DNA of 64,000 nucleotides. Source: Planctomycetota bacterium (GTDB lineage Bacteria > Planctomycetota > Planctomycetia > Planctomycetales > Planctomycetaceae). Made by a program: the position numbers and the translations under genes. How positions within the stretch are numbered: position 1 is the first letter of the stretch; each line of letters starts with the position of its first letter. The DNA lies in NCBI GenBank assembly GCA_018242525.1, contig JAFEBS010000033.1:1-64000 (forward strand), given 5' to 3'. This document shows positions 55,074 to 64,000 of this stretch, piece by piece. The notes beneath the pieces are model-generated. The model ran no database searches. It saw only the letters and a program-made list of their open reading frames with translations, and was not told the DNA's origin.

Positions 55074-56141
55074 ATGGATCGAGCATTGCCAGGCCGCATT
55101 GGAATCGTGATCGTCAATTGGAACAGCGGCCCGTTGTTGCGGGGCTGTCTGGAGTCGATCCTGGCTTGTCACGGCCTCGATCGAGTTTCGCAGGTGGTGG
55201 TGGTCGATAACGATTCACGGGATGGTTCGTGCGACGATCTGATGCAGACGGCTGTTCCTGTTTCTGTCATCCGGAATGACTCCAACTGTGGATTCGCATT
55301 CGCCTGTAATCAGGGGGCTGCCGCCTGTGTGATCCATGATTCTCACGTCGACTATCTTCTGTTCCTGAATCCAGATTCCAAGCTGCATGCCAATTCCTTG
55401 ATTGGCCCGCTGGCACTGCTGGATGCCCCTGAGCACCAGCACGTGGGGATTTGCGGAATTCAACTCCTGGATGACGATGGCAATGTTGCTCGTTCCTGCT
55501 CGCGGCTGCCGACATGCTACAGCCTGATCTCGATGGCCCTGCGGCTCAATCGGTGGTCGCAACGATTTTTCCCACCCCATTTCATGAAAGAGTGGGATCA
55601 TTCGGAGACCCGGATCGTCGATCAGGTGATTGGCGCATTCTTTCTGGTCCGTCGATCTCTCTTCGCGCAACTCGGCGGATTTGACTCGGATTTTTTCATG
55701 TATTTCGAGGAAGTCGACTTCTGCGAGCGTAGCCGGGCCTGTGGTTACCAGACGATTTTCCTGGCGACGGCCCAGGCGGTTCACTCGGGGGGCGGCTGTT
55801 CCAAAAATGATCGCGGCCGGGCGCTGTTCTATTCGCTCCGCAGCCGGACTCAATATGCCCGTAAGCACCTGAGTGGCTGGCAGGCGGCGCTGGTGTGGTT
55901 GGCAACATGTTTCTGCGAGCCACCAATTCGGATGGGTGGAGCGGCAGTGCGTCTGAAGTGGAAGCACCTGCGCGCATTGACGAATGGATTCCGTGCGCTG
56001 TGGTGGGACCAGCTTTCGACATGGAGAACAGGATTCCGCTTGGTCCGCCGCCACCCGAAATCAACCCGGAACAGGCGCGACGGACGATTGATCGGCACAG
56101 AGATGTCCGGACGCAAGGCTGGCGCACCGATTGCCCAATAA
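55074..56141 (+). CDS. Family 2 glycosyltransferase
   Basis: A 355-residue GT2 enzyme. ATG 55074 has GGAG upstream, better than the frame from 54924 which crosses repeats. The N-terminal fold reads GIVIVNWNSGPLLRGCLESI, the metal-binding DxD-type site lies in LFLNPDSKL, and the acceptor side contains FFLVRRSLFAQLGGFDSDFFMYFEEVDFCER, split here into the typical GGFD and EE-D-C-R positions. Resembles rhamnosyltransferase-like GT2 proteins. Likely builds an envelope or O-antigen glycan. Convergent with the next GT2. Confidence 0.92.
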   Translation: MDRALPGRIGIVIVNWNSGPLLRGCLESILACHGLDRVSQVVVVDNDSRDGSCDDLMQTAVPVSVIRNDSNCGFAFACNQGAAACVIHDSHVDYLLFLNPDSKLHANSLIGPLALLDAPEHQHVGICGIQLLDDDGNVARSCSRLPTCYSLISMALRLNRWSQRFFPPHFMKEWDHSETRIVDQVIGAFFLVRRSLFAQLGGFDSDFFMYFEEVDFCERSRACGYQTIFLATAQAVHSGGGCSKNDRGRALFYSLRSRTQYARKHLSGWQAALVWLATCFCEPPIRMGGAAVRLKWKHLRALTNGFRALWWDQLSTWRTGFRLVRRHPKSTRNRRDGRLIGTEMSGRKAGAPIAQ

Positions 56142-56166
56142 CGGCGACGCACCTGTCGACGAGTTT

Positions 56167-57228
56167 TCAGGGTATCGCAGGTCGGGAATCAGTGCTGGCC
56201 AGGCCCCATTGTTGGGTAGCGTTCGCCGTTCGCCGGATCAGGCGATGCCAGCCCCTCAGCCACCAGGGTTGGCTCAAATGTCGATGCTGCGCGGTCAGGT
56301 CCCGGACGGCACGGGTGGTCAGATGCACCCAGGATTCCCGCAGTGAAGCGCGCGACATGGCCGGCGATTCCAGATGAGACTGCAGATCCCGCAACCGCTG
56401 CAGTCCCTGTTGGAATCGACGTTCGGACTCCGTTCGGGCGGCCCTGCGGAACCATTTCGGGCGACGCAGCCCCAGTGTTTGACCACTGTGCTGACGGTAG
56501 TGGGTCAGCGACTCTGGAGTGGTGACGCCGTGGTGCCCGACGATCTCGCAGACCACGACCAGCCAGTGATCATGTACCCATGAGTCGGCCAGTGGAAAGA
56601 TATAGTCCCGCATCAACCTCGCGTTCAGCATCATGGTCGCGCCAGTCACACAATTGGCACGCAGCATGTGCAGTCCCCGCTCCGCGGGCGGCAACTGGGC
56701 GAGCAGTGGCGGAAAGATCCGCCATTCATTCCAAAGTTTGCGGTGCAGCGACTTCCCCTGCTCGTCAATCAGGTCCGCGTTGGAACAGGCGAAACCGGCC
56801 CGGGGATCGGCCACCAACAGAGCGGACAATTGCTGCAGCTTGTGCGGGTGCCAGAGATCATCCTGATCACACAGGGCGATGTGGTCGCCCGAACTGTGCG
56901 CCAAGGCTTGCTCGAAGTTCCTGGTCACCCCCAGTGTCCGGGAGTTGAAATGCAATTCGACGGGAAACGGTGCTGACCGGGCAAATTCTTCCAGCAGGGC
57001 TGCGGTGGAATCGGTCGACCCGTCGTCGCAGATCACAACCTGATCGGGCAATCGCGTCTGCTGCAGGATCGAATTCAACTGCTCGCCCAGGAATCTCACG
57101 CCGTTGTAAGTACACATGGCGACGGAGATCTGCGGATTCGACGGTTCGCTCGGTCGCAGTCCATCCTGGATCGTTTCGTCATGCGAGCCGGGCAGGTTGC
57201 TGGCGGGTTTGTCGTTCCAATCGTTCAT
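56167..57228 (-). CDS. Family 2 glycosyltransferase (second)
   Basis: A 353-residue GT2 enzyme. Motifs: SVAMCTYNGVRFLGEQLNSI, VVICDDGSTDSTAAL for the nucleotide site, and HIALCDQDDLWHPHK carrying the DxD-like QDD. The C-terminal part is basic and helical and has no membrane helix. Close in pattern to rhamnosyl- and galactosyl-transferases of O-antigen clusters. It lies 91 bp downstream of the GT39-like gene on the same strand, so both may share a transcript. Confidence 0.93.
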   Translation of the reverse strand: MNDWNDKPASNLPGSHDETIQDGLRPSEPSNPQISVAMCTYNGVRFLGEQLNSILQQTRLPDQVVICDDGSTDSTAALLEEFARSAPFPVELHFNSRTLGVTRNFEQALAHSSGDHIALCDQDDLWHPHKLQQLSALLVADPRAGFACSNADLIDEQGKSLHRKLWNEWRIFPPLLAQLPPAERGLHMLRANCVTGATMMLNARLMRDYIFPLADSWVHDHWLVVVCEIVGHHGVTTPESLTHYRQHSGQTLGLRRPKWFRRAARTESERRFQQGLQRLRDLQSHLESPAMSRASLRESWVHLTTRAVRDLTAQHRHLSQPWWLRGWHRLIRRTANATQQWGLASTDSRPAIP

Positions 57229-57319
57229 ACTGACCTTCCAGGCCCCGTCGCCGCAGGCGAAAGCGACGGCGAGTTTGGCGGTGATTCTAGAATCTTCAGA
57301 GCCTCGCTGATGCTTTGGA

Positions 57320-59029
57320 TTACTTGTCGCTCCAACGGGAATTCACAGTCGCCGGTCGTTTCATGGCGGTCAGACGCGTATGCACCGGTTCCACGACGAA
57401 GACCGACGGATCCTCACACAAATTGACATGAGTTCGTTGCGGATTCTTCCATTCTGTCGCCGTGATCCCGATCTCCTGCATGCGTGCAATTGTCACTTGC
57501 TGCCAGGATTTCATATAGACGCTTTCACGCCAGCCGTACTGGGGGTCCGGAGCGCCGGCGAGTACCAGCGGCGATTCCCCCGGCGGCAACAGTTCCAACG
57601 GTCCGATCCACCAGATTCTGCCGCCAGACTTCAAGACGGATTCAATTTTGCCGAGTTCAGCCTGGATTGCCTGCGGCGACGGTAAAGGCATCACGTGCGC
57701 CTTCTGATCGATATAACCCTGATGGTGGTCAATGTGATCGACATTGGGCAGGCAGATCCAGTCGGCGGGGCCGTGATAATACCGGCCGAACGAAATCCCC
57801 ACATACCACGGGGACACGACCACCAGGTCCCCCGGGCTGACGGTCTGTTCCAGGTCGCGGGCAATCAAATCGACTGTGGTCAGTCGATAGTTCACCGTGG
57901 GCATGACGTCTCGCAGAATCAGTCCACCCGATACGACCGCCAGCGTCGCAACCGTCAGTTTAAGTCGAGGCCAGTGGCGGGAAACGAGTTCGACACCCAG
58001 TTCCAGCGTGATCGCAAGCAGCGTCAGCCATGGCAGGTGATACCAATAGGCGGTCTGGACGCCGAGAAAGTTCATGTAGTACCAGAACCCGATGGTACCG
58101 ATCCAGTAAAACGGCGGCAGGAAGAGCGCGACATCCTGGTCGGCCGCGGATTGCCCGGATTGGCGGGTCTTCCACAGGTACAGGCGGCGCAGCAGTTCAC
58201 AAAAGCCTACCAGGCCCACGAGAATCCCCAGTGACCCGCGGAGGAACCCCCCGCGCCGGTATGTCCAGATGAAAACCCGCATCGGGAGCAGCATCGGGAC
58301 GGGATCGTGGATCGCGTGGACGGCATCTCGAAGTCGGGGAAGCACGAACAGCGCATACGGAAGCATGCTGGCGGCCGCAAGCAGTCCGATCAGTCCGAAG
58401 CCCAGGCAGATGCGGGTACGGCCGCGCTGCAACGCGACGAGTCCACAGGAAATGAATGTCCCGGCCAGCAGAAAGCAGTTGGTAAACGACGACTGGACGG
58501 CAAACAGCGCTGCCAGAACGAGCCAGAACCAATGCCAGCGCGACGGTTGCTGCAGTGTCCGCCACGCGGTGCCGATCAGGATCAGGAAGGAGATGATCCC
58601 CAATCCGTACCCGCGCACCTCACCGCCAAACACGATCAGGCTCGGATCCAACCCCAGCAGGATCATCATCCAGAACGGAAACGCGACACCAAACTGTCGC
58701 GCAGACCACCACATGGCCGGGATCACCGCCAATCCAATCAACAGCCCCAGCGTGCGTACGGACGAGTCTGTGCTGCCAAAAACGGCGATCCACCCACGCA
58801 ACAGGGTCTGCCAGCACAACGGGATCGAATCGTTAGTCAGGGAAAAGAACAAGTCGTCCGTCGTTTGAGTGGCGATATTGACGCTGTGGACTTCATCGCG
58901 CCACAGGCCGCCGGCCGACGACCAGGCCAGAATGCGGGGGATCACCAGCACCGCGATGACCAGGGCACGCATGAGCAATTGCCAGGCGTAATCACGTTGG
59001 GGAAGAGCGACAACCGGGGCTGTAGACAT
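57320..59029 (-). CDS. GT39-like polytopic glycosyltransferase
   Basis: About 569 residues from ATG 59029; the open frame continues to 59206 through repeat B2 and that part is not coding. After a cytoplasmic start comes a helix ending in GGLWRDEVHSVN, where the Asp-Glu pair in the first external loop matches the catalytic acidic residues of polyprenyl-phosphate-dependent transferases (PMT/ArnT fold). About ten more hydrophobic segments follow, then a soluble C-terminal domain (about 410-569). Adjacent GT2 genes point to a surface polysaccharide. Confidence 0.87.
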   Translation of the reverse strand: MSTAPVVALPQRDYAWQLLMRALVIAVLVIPRILAWSSAGGLWRDEVHSVNIATQTTDDLFFSLTNDSIPLCWQTLLRGWIAVFGSTDSSVRTLGLLIGLAVIPAMWWSARQFGVAFPFWMMILLGLDPSLIVFGGEVRGYGLGIISFLILIGTAWRTLQQPSRWHWFWLVLAALFAVQSSFTNCFLLAGTFISCGLVALQRGRTRICLGFGLIGLLAAASMLPYALFVLPRLRDAVHAIHDPVPMLLPMRVFIWTYRRGGFLRGSLGILVGLVGFCELLRRLYLWKTRQSGQSAADQDVALFLPPFYWIGTIGFWYYMNFLGVQTAYWYHLPWLTLLAITLELGVELVSRHWPRLKLTVATLAVVSGGLILRDVMPTVNYRLTTVDLIARDLEQTVSPGDLVVVSPWYVGISFGRYYHGPADWICLPNVDHIDHHQGYIDQKAHVMPLPSPQAIQAELGKIESVLKSGGRIWWIGPLELLPPGESPLVLAGAPDPQYGWRESVYMKSWQQVTIARMQEIGITATEWKNPQRTHVNLCEDPSVFVVEPVHTRLTAMKRPATVNSRWSDK

Positions 59030-59061
59030 CACATGTTCCGACTGAATGAGCGGTCCGGGCA

Positions 59062-59157
59062 GGCTTTGCCCAACAACTGGGGTCAGCCCCCTGCCACAGG
59101 CTTCTGATTCGAATAGAAACCACATTGGGGGCAGACCCCATTTGTTCGGGCAAAGCC
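59062..59157. repeat. Palindromic repeat family B, copy B2
   Basis: Ends GGCTTTGCCC and GGGCAAAGCC enclose a hairpin with GGGGTCAGCCCC on one side and GGGGGCAGACCCC on the other. The centre, read on the minus strand, contains ATGTGGTTTCTATTC and CCTGTGGCAGGGG, matching copy B1 at 27738-27827. It lies just upstream of the GT39-like gene, possibly in its leader. Confidence 0.78.
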
Positions 59158-59470
59158 GTTCAGGTACCACGGAACGAATCGGGCCGTGAAAAAAGGACGC
59201 TTTCACGGGAGGGAGGAATATGTCAGAAAGTCTGGGCGTGCAAGGCCAAAGTCAACCTGACTCGGTTTGATTCCCAGAGAAACTTCGCCTTGACTCCAAA
59301 CCAGATTTCGTCGAACGTTCGCACTGATTTCATGTTGGATTGTCTTTGGGGGCAGGCTCATCGTTCCACAAGTCATTCGCGGGACCATTTCTGTACGACG
59401 CGAAGTCTGTTGATGATGCGTCACTGACAGTGGTCAGCTTGAGCATGGGATTGATCGACAGTATCCAAAA
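59158..59470. other. Intergenic region, no gene seen
   Basis: About 310 bp between divergent glycosyltransferase genes with no credible ORF or clear structure. It is slightly AT-richer than its neighbours and presumably contains both promoters. Confidence 0.5.
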
Positions 59471-60526
59471 ATGATTGCAATTCACTCCGCCCATTCGATC
59501 CGATCCAGGACACTCCCAGAGAGTGCGATCCGCGTGTCGGTGGTCGTTCCTGTCTATCGAGGTGCGCCGTTTTTGCGAGATCTTGTGGCGTCGCTGGAAC
59601 AGGTTCGGAACGAATGGGAAAGCGAAGCGGCACCGCTGACCATGGCGGAAGTGATTTTTGTGGACGATGCGTCGGTCGACGATTCTTTTGCGATACTGCA
59701 AGAACTGCAGTCCCAGTATTCGTGGGTTCGGGTCCTGCAGCTTTCCCGAAACTTCGGACAACATCCCGCGACTGTGGCAGGAATTCTGCATACCAGCGGC
59801 GACTGGGTCTGCACGCTGGATGAAGATCTGCAGCATCCGCCCCAGTGCCTGTCCGGGTTGCTGACCCATGCCGCGACGCAGTCGCTGGATCTGGTGTACG
59901 CCCAGCCAATGAGCACGGTTCATGAATCGCCGTGGCGCGACCTGGGATCTCAGGTTTTCAAATCGTTGAACAGCCGACTGTCGGGCAATCCGCATGTGCG
60001 TCACTTCAACAGCTTTCGCGTCATTCGGGGGAGCGTGGCACGTGCCGCGGCCGCCGTTTCCTCGGCCGAGACCTACTTTGACGTGGCACTCTGCTGGTTT
60101 ACCAATCGCATTGGACACGTGCCGCTGGCTCTGAAAGACCACCGATACATCGAGCAGCGACAGAGCGGATACAACGTACTTGGCTTGTTGCGTCACGCAC
60201 GTCGAATGTTGGTGTCGTCGAAAATCGACGTGTTGCGAATCGGTGCGGCCGTCGGATTTCTGGCACTGCTGGGGGCGGTTGTCCTGGGGACGATCTTGAT
60301 CCTCTGCAAGCTGATCCTGCCAGAAATGATCGACGCGCCGGGCTGGACCTCCCTGTGCCTGATGGTCCTGTTTTTTGGCGGTCTCAGTTGCTTCATGTTG
60401 GGGATCGCGCTCGAATACATTTTGATCATCCTGCTAAAGGCGCAGGGGCAGCCAACCTTTCTGGTGATAGACCGCAGCCAGGATCAGTGGCTGACAAACT
60501 GGCTTCAAACGCGGATTGCAGCATGA
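59471..60526 (+). CDS. DPM1/GtrB-type family 2 glycosyltransferase with membrane helices
   Basis: A 351-residue enzyme. The catalytic domain (about 20-245) reads SVVVPVYRGAPFLRDLV, EVIFVDDASVDDSFAIL and WVCTLDEDLQHPP with the DxD-like DED site. Two hydrophobic segments follow near residues 258-280 and 298-322. This pattern matches polyprenyl-phosphate sugar synthases, which would supply donors to GT39/ArnT-like enzymes such as the neighbour at 57320. Overlaps the epimerase gene by 4 bp (ATGA). Confidence 0.93.
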   Translation: MIAIHSAHSIRSRTLPESAIRVSVVVPVYRGAPFLRDLVASLEQVRNEWESEAAPLTMAEVIFVDDASVDDSFAILQELQSQYSWVRVLQLSRNFGQHPATVAGILHTSGDWVCTLDEDLQHPPQCLSGLLTHAATQSLDLVYAQPMSTVHESPWRDLGSQVFKSLNSRLSGNPHVRHFNSFRVIRGSVARAAAAVSSAETYFDVALCWFTNRIGHVPLALKDHRYIEQRQSGYNVLGLLRHARRMLVSSKIDVLRIGAAVGFLALLGAVVLGTILILCKLILPEMIDAPGWTSLCLMVLFFGGLSCFMLGIALEYILIILLKAQGQPTFLVIDRSQDQWLTNWLQTRIAA

Positions 60527-61503
60527 TCCTGTTGATGCCCCAGCCTGCTTCCGGCACTCGTCGCCATGCCCCCGCGGTCCTGCTGTTTGGCAGCGGCATG
60601 ATCGGTTCGGCCATTGCAGCAGCATTGCACGAATCCGCGTCCTTCGAGGCCACGAATCTCGAATTGGACTGGAGAAACATCGAGCAGTTCCCGGTCCAGC
60701 TGCAGGCGATCGAATCGTACGTGAACGAACGGCTCACCAGTTCCCTGCAATCCACGGAGTCGGTCGAGGGAATTCGGTTTCTCTGGAGCGCCGGGTCGGC
60801 GGGTTTCCATTCGACTCTAGAAGTGGCTTCGAGTGAGCTCGATCTGTTTCAGCAGGTCCTGGGGTGTGTCGAGCGGTTGGCAGTGCGTTTTCCTGACGTC
60901 CCGTCGACGATGGCGTTGATGAGTTCCGCAGGGGGATTGTTTGAGGGCCAACGGGGGGTGGGGGCCGATTATGCACCGCTGCCGCTACGCCCCTATAGTC
61001 GCCTGAAGCTGCAGCAGGAAGAGTTGCTGCAGAGGAGCAGTGCGCCGCTTTACCGGAAGATCTACCGGCTGACATCTGTCTATGGGTATATCCGCAGTCA
61101 CCAGCGACGAGGATTGATTCCGACCCTGATCGCCAATGGCATGTGTCAGCGTGCCAGCCAGATCACTGGTTATTCGACGACCATGCGGGATTATGTCTGG
61201 ATCGAGGATGTCGCCACCTACGTCACGCAATCCCTGCTGGATGGCCGATCTGCCAGCACGGACAGTGTGGAAATCCTGGCGTCCGGCAAGCCGTCATCGA
61301 TCCTGGAAATTCAGCAGATTGTTGAACGGACGATCTGTCGGCCCCTGCTTCTGCGGTTTTCACCGGATGTGACAAACGGTGGCACAACCTCGTTTGATTT
61401 CGGTGTACTGCCGAGAAACTGGCGTCCCAGCGAACTGGCGACCAACGTTCGCAAAATAGCGATCGACGCGATGGCTCAGCAATCCGTCTTCATGGAACCG
61501 TGA
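60523..61503 (+). CDS. NAD-dependent epimerase/dehydratase family protein
   Basis: About 326 residues from ATG 60523, which overlaps the previous stop (ATGA). The extended frame from 60355 is out of register with the GT2 gene and not coding. An N-terminal Rossmann motif FGSGMIGSAIAAAL and a YxxxK site in YSRLKLQQEE (Tyr-Ser-Arg-Leu-Lys), plus a Ser-rich stretch MSSAGG before it, identify an extended SDR acting on nucleotide sugars. DYVWIEDVA is the usual downstream motif. Middle gene of a three-gene coupled run. Confidence 0.88.
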   Translation: MILLMPQPASGTRRHAPAVLLFGSGMIGSAIAAALHESASFEATNLELDWRNIEQFPVQLQAIESYVNERLTSSLQSTESVEGIRFLWSAGSAGFHSTLEVASSELDLFQQVLGCVERLAVRFPDVPSTMALMSSAGGLFEGQRGVGADYAPLPLRPYSRLKLQQEELLQRSSAPLYRKIYRLTSVYGYIRSHQRRGLIPTLIANGMCQRASQITGYSTTMRDYVWIEDVATYVTQSLLDGRSASTDSVEILASGKPSSILEIQQIVERTICRPLLLRFSPDVTNGGTTSFDFGVLPRNWRPSELATNVRKIAIDAMAQQSVFMEP

Positions 61504-62252
61504 TGAACTTCGATAATCATGTGGACAATTACTCATCGCAGATCGAACGTGCCGTGCCGTACGTGGGGTCGCAACATCGCGCATTCGTGGCGGAAAAGGG
61601 CCGGCAGTTGAAGTTGCTGATGAAGCGTCAATTCGGAGAAAGCGAGAAATGTCGCGTCCTGGACGTGGGATGCGGCATCGGTTTGATGGAGCAGGAACTG
61701 CAGGGGGATTTCGATCAACTGGTTGGCGTGGATGTGGCCTCGAAGGCGCTGGAGTTGGCGCGAGCGACGGTGCCGAATACCGATTTCGTTCATTATGACG
61801 GTCAACGTCTTCCGTTCGCCGATGAAGACTTCGACGTGGCGTTTGCGGCCTGCGTCTTTCATCACGTTCCCCCGGAACACCGGCAATCGTTGATTCAGGA
61901 AATGGCCCGGGTGGTGGCTCGGGACGGCCTGGTTGTCATCTTTGAGCACAATCCATTGAACCCGGTGACGCAGTGGATTGTGTCCCGGTGTGAGATCGAT
62001 CAGGATGCGATCCTGCTGGGAGGGCGCGAAACTGTCGGTCTGCTGTCGAACGCGGGACTCGATCAATTGACGCGGAAAGACATCCTGTTTTTTCCCTGGC
62101 GCGGTCGATTCTGGACCGGCGCGGAATCGCTGCTGTCCTGGATCCCCATGGGGACGCAGTATTGCGTGGCCGGGGTCAAGACCGGCGTGGCGACTCGATC
62201 GGAGAGCGAGCATCTCGACGTCGATGTAACCGGTCAGGACCAGGCCGCTTAA
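61503..62252 (+). CDS. Class I SAM-dependent methyltransferase
   Basis: A 249-residue methyltransferase. ATG 61503 shares a base with the preceding stop (TGATG); a GTG at 61500 adds one residue. SAM motif I is RVLDVGCGIGLMEQEL, with post-I VGVDVASKALELARA, motif II-like FDVAFAACVFHHVPPE and LVVIFEHNPLNP further on. The substrate is probably a sugar in the polysaccharide built by the cluster. Translationally coupled to the epimerase. Confidence 0.93.
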   Translation: MNFDNHVDNYSSQIERAVPYVGSQHRAFVAEKGRQLKLLMKRQFGESEKCRVLDVGCGIGLMEQELQGDFDQLVGVDVASKALELARATVPNTDFVHYDGQRLPFADEDFDVAFAACVFHHVPPEHRQSLIQEMARVVARDGLVVIFEHNPLNPVTQWIVSRCEIDQDAILLGGRETVGLLSNAGLDQLTRKDILFFPWRGRFWTGAESLLSWIPMGTQYCVAGVKTGVATRSESEHLDVDVTGQDQAA

Positions 62253-62399
62253 TGCGCCTGCGGGTGTTCGACTCAAGGGATTCAGTACGCTGCCTGATTG
62301 CCCGAGAACCGAGCTAATTGACGTCGGCACTTGTCCCCGTCATTCTTTCCGGCCTGAAAAGGTTCAAAATCAGGAGCGACGACCAACAGGAGGTTGCGG

Positions 62400-63155
62400 A
62401 TGAATGTCTACGGGATCATTCCGGCGCGATTGCAGTCGACGCGACTGCCGCGCAAGTTGTTGCTCGCCGAGACTGGGAAGTCGGTCATTGAATATACGTG
62501 GCGGGCGGCTTCACTGGCGCGGAATCTGAAACAGGTGTTGATTGCGGCCGACAGTGATGAGATTCAGCAGGTGGTGACGGCGTTCGGGGCTCGTTGCGAA
62601 TTGACGGGCGAGCATCCCAGCGGGACAGATCGGATCGCCGAAGTGGCTGCACGGTGCTGCCCGGACGGGGATGTCTTCGTCAACATCCAGGGGGATGAAC
62701 CAGAGATCGACCCCGCAAATATTGAAGCGGTGGTGGCGGCGCTGGTCGACTGTCCCACGGCCGAGATGGCAACACTGGCGACTCCAATGACCAGTCTGGA
62801 ACAGGTCCAGGCCTCGTCATGCGTCAAAGTCGTGGTGGCAGCCGATGGGCGGGCATTGTATTTCAGCAGGGCGGCGATTCCGTTCTGTCGGGATCGGGAC
62901 CCGGCCGAAGTTTTGCAGACGGATCGGCCGTGGCTGTTGCATCTGGGAATCTATGCGTATCGGGCAGATTTCCTGCGGAAACTGACGACACTGCCCCCTT
63001 CGCGCCTGGAAATGCTCGAAAAACTGGAGCAATTACGGGCGCTGGAAGCAGGAGCCCGGATTCAAGTGGCGGTCGTCCCGCATCACTCAGTTGGCATCGA
63101 CACTCCGGAGGATTATGCTCGCTTTGTCGCACGGCAATGTGCGACGACTGCCTGA
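62400..63155 (+). CDS. kdsB: 3-deoxy-manno-octulosonate cytidylyltransferase
   Basis: About 251 residues. ATG 62400 has GGAGG six bases upstream. The enzyme activates Kdo as CMP-Kdo for lipid A-core synthesis. Signature blocks: GIIPARLQSTRLPRKLL, CELTGEHPSGTDRIAEV, VFVNIQGDEPEIDP, YFSRAAIPFCRD and HLGIYAYRADFLRK. Full length. Its presence implies a Kdo-containing outer membrane in this organism. A 147-bp gap separates it from the methyltransferase gene; pyrG follows after 123 bp. Confidence 0.96.
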   Translation: MNVYGIIPARLQSTRLPRKLLLAETGKSVIEYTWRAASLARNLKQVLIAADSDEIQQVVTAFGARCELTGEHPSGTDRIAEVAARCCPDGDVFVNIQGDEPEIDPANIEAVVAALVDCPTAEMATLATPMTSLEQVQASSCVKVVVAADGRALYFSRAAIPFCRDRDPAEVLQTDRPWLLHLGIYAYRADFLRKLTTLPPSRLEMLEKLEQLRALEAGARIQVAVVPHHSVGIDTPEDYARFVARQCATTA

Positions 63156-63278
63156 GGTTTTCCTGCCGATGTCGATTCTGCCCGACGGATGTCCGTACGT
63201 TTCCTTCCCCGATTTCTCCGTTCGTTTCGGGGTCACCCCAGGTGACTCGGCCACGTCCGGGGGAGCAAGAATGCATTG

Positions 63279-64000
63279 ATGACCAAGCACATTTTCGTGA
63301 CCGGTGGCGTGGTAAGTTCGCTCGGCAAGGGCCTGACATCGGCGTCGATCGGGACGATTCTCGAACGTCGCGGCCTGAGGGTGCGGATGCAGAAGTTGGA
63401 TCCGTATATCAACGTGGATCCGGGCACAATGAGTCCCTTCCAGCACGGCGAAGTGTATGTGCTGGATGACGGTGCCGAAACGGATCTGGACCTGGGCCAC
63501 TACGAACGGTTCACCAACAGTCCTCTGTCACGCGAATCCAACTATACCTCCGGACGCATCTACCTGAAGGTGATCCAGAAGGAACGCGAAGGAAAATACC
63601 TGGGCAAGACCGTGCAGGTGGTGCCGCATATCACCGACGAAATCAAGGCTGCCGTACTCGGCCTGGCCGGGCCGGATGTGGATGTGGTGATTACGGAACT
63701 CGGGGGGACCGTCGGCGATATCGAAGGACTGCCGTTCCTGGAAGCCATACGACAGATTCCGCTCGACATCGGTCGCCAGAACTGCCTGTTCGTCCACCTG
63801 ACGCTGGTGCCCTACCTGAAAGCGGCCCGCGAGCTGAAAACCAAGCCGACTCAGCACAGTGTTCAGCAATTGCGCGAAATCGGAATTCAGCCGGACATCC
63901 TGATTGTCCGGACTGAACGTCCGCTGGGACGCGACAATGCCGACAAGATCGCACTGTTCTGCAATGTGGAAAAGCAGGCGGTCATCGAAGAGCAGGACAA
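63279..64000 (+). CDS. pyrG: CTP synthase, N-terminal part (cut by window end)
   Basis: The first 240 residues of CTP synthase, which makes CTP from UTP with glutamine-derived ammonia. ATG 63279 opens [18 protein letters not shown] (P-loop-like). [47 protein letters not shown] and [18 protein letters not shown] are all synthetase-domain signatures. A GGGGGAG site precedes the ATG at a longish distance. The glutaminase half lies outside the window. CTP is the co-substrate of the kdsB product upstream, a functional link as well as a neighbour. Confidence 0.97.
   Translation, partial: MTKHIFVTGGVVSSLGKGLTSASIGTILERRGLRVRMQKLDPYINVDPGTMSPFQHGEVYVLDDGAETDLDLGHYERFTNSPLSRESNYTSGRIYLKVIQKEREGKYLGKTVQVVPHITDEIKAAVLGLAGPDVDVVITELGGTVGDIEGLPFLEAIRQIPLDIGRQNCLFVHLTLVPYLKAARELKTKPTQHSVQQLREIGIQPDILIVRTERPLGRDNADKIALFCNVEKQAVIEEQD

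Noticed and set aside
54564-55172. N-terminal extension of the MEDS protein
   Set aside because: The frame passes through the TGAACCAAG-type tandem repeats. ATG 54563 has AGGGAG upstream and begins the recognisable domain.
59030-59206. Longer start for the GT39-like protein
   Set aside because: The extra residues are encoded by palindromic repeat B2 and are unlike the family.
60355-60522. Upstream extension of the epimerase frame
   Set aside because: It overlaps the end of the GT2 gene in another frame; the ATGA overlap at 60523 is a standard coupled start.

Overview
The window reads as chromosomal DNA from a planctomycete, most likely of the Planctomycetaceae type; the genus is not resolved. 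The evidence is two PSCyt1/DUF1549/DUF1553 cytochrome proteins, each paired with a DUF1501 protein, a third DUF1501 gene, a DUF1559 prepilin-like protein, a secreted YHYH protein and many short palindromic intergenic repeats. Coding is GC-rich. A kdsB gene implies a Gram-negative envelope with Kdo.

Layout. 1-46: 5' part of a tRNA-Leu(CAG), minus strand. 0.4-2.7 kb: secreted HEAT-like protein with a degenerate receiver-like segment. 3.2-7.1 kb: cytochrome/DUF1501 pair, followed by a convergent TetR regulator. 8-9.1 kb: secreted propeller-like protein. 9.1-11.3 kb: aldo/keto reductase and UxaE-like epimerase operon. 11.5-14.2 kb: DUF1559 protein and an ArnT-like glycosyltransferase. 14.4-18.7 kb: second cytochrome/DUF1501 pair, in reverse orientation and reverse gene order on the map. 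18.9-25.3 kb: YHYH-PEBP fusion, small membrane protein, di-haem propeller protein and a third DUF1501 gene. 25.6-29.7 kb: thioredoxin-fold protein, acyltransferase, polysaccharide deacetylase, small haem protein. 29.8-32.3 kb: argC-argJ. 32.6-35.0 kb: cupin and TIM-barrel sugar genes.

35.0-39.4 kb is a gene-poor, decayed stretch. It holds an N-terminal ISKra4-type transposase remnant, a WYL-regulator remnant, small orphan ORFs, one ORF broken by an in-frame TGA, and several repeats. 39.6-42.9 kb: HlyD/DHA2-type efflux operon, divergent from a redox gene cluster (43.3-50.7 kb: alcohol dehydrogenase, SDR, truncated DUF983, nitronate monooxygenase, aldo/keto reductase, transhydrogenase, methylmalonate-semialdehyde-type dehydrogenase). 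Convergent to that cluster is a compact signalling operon (50.7-54.6 kb: MEDS protein, PAS histidine kinase, stand-alone receiver, FixJ-type regulator). 55.1-63.2 kb is an envelope polysaccharide region (three GT2 enzymes, a GT39-like membrane enzyme, nucleoside-sugar-type epimerase, methyltransferase, kdsB). It runs into pyrG, which is cut by the window end.

The most unusual signal is in the intergenic DNA. Two copies of a 98-bp palindromic element (272-369 and 31095-31192) each sit inside another repeat, flanked by identical 4-bp direct repeats. An uninterrupted copy of the first host repeat occurs at 3149-3175. The pattern looks like recent movement of a non-autonomous element that targets other repeats. 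Coordinates for start codons were chosen by reading Shine-Dalgarno sequences and signal peptides; alternatives are given where they matter.
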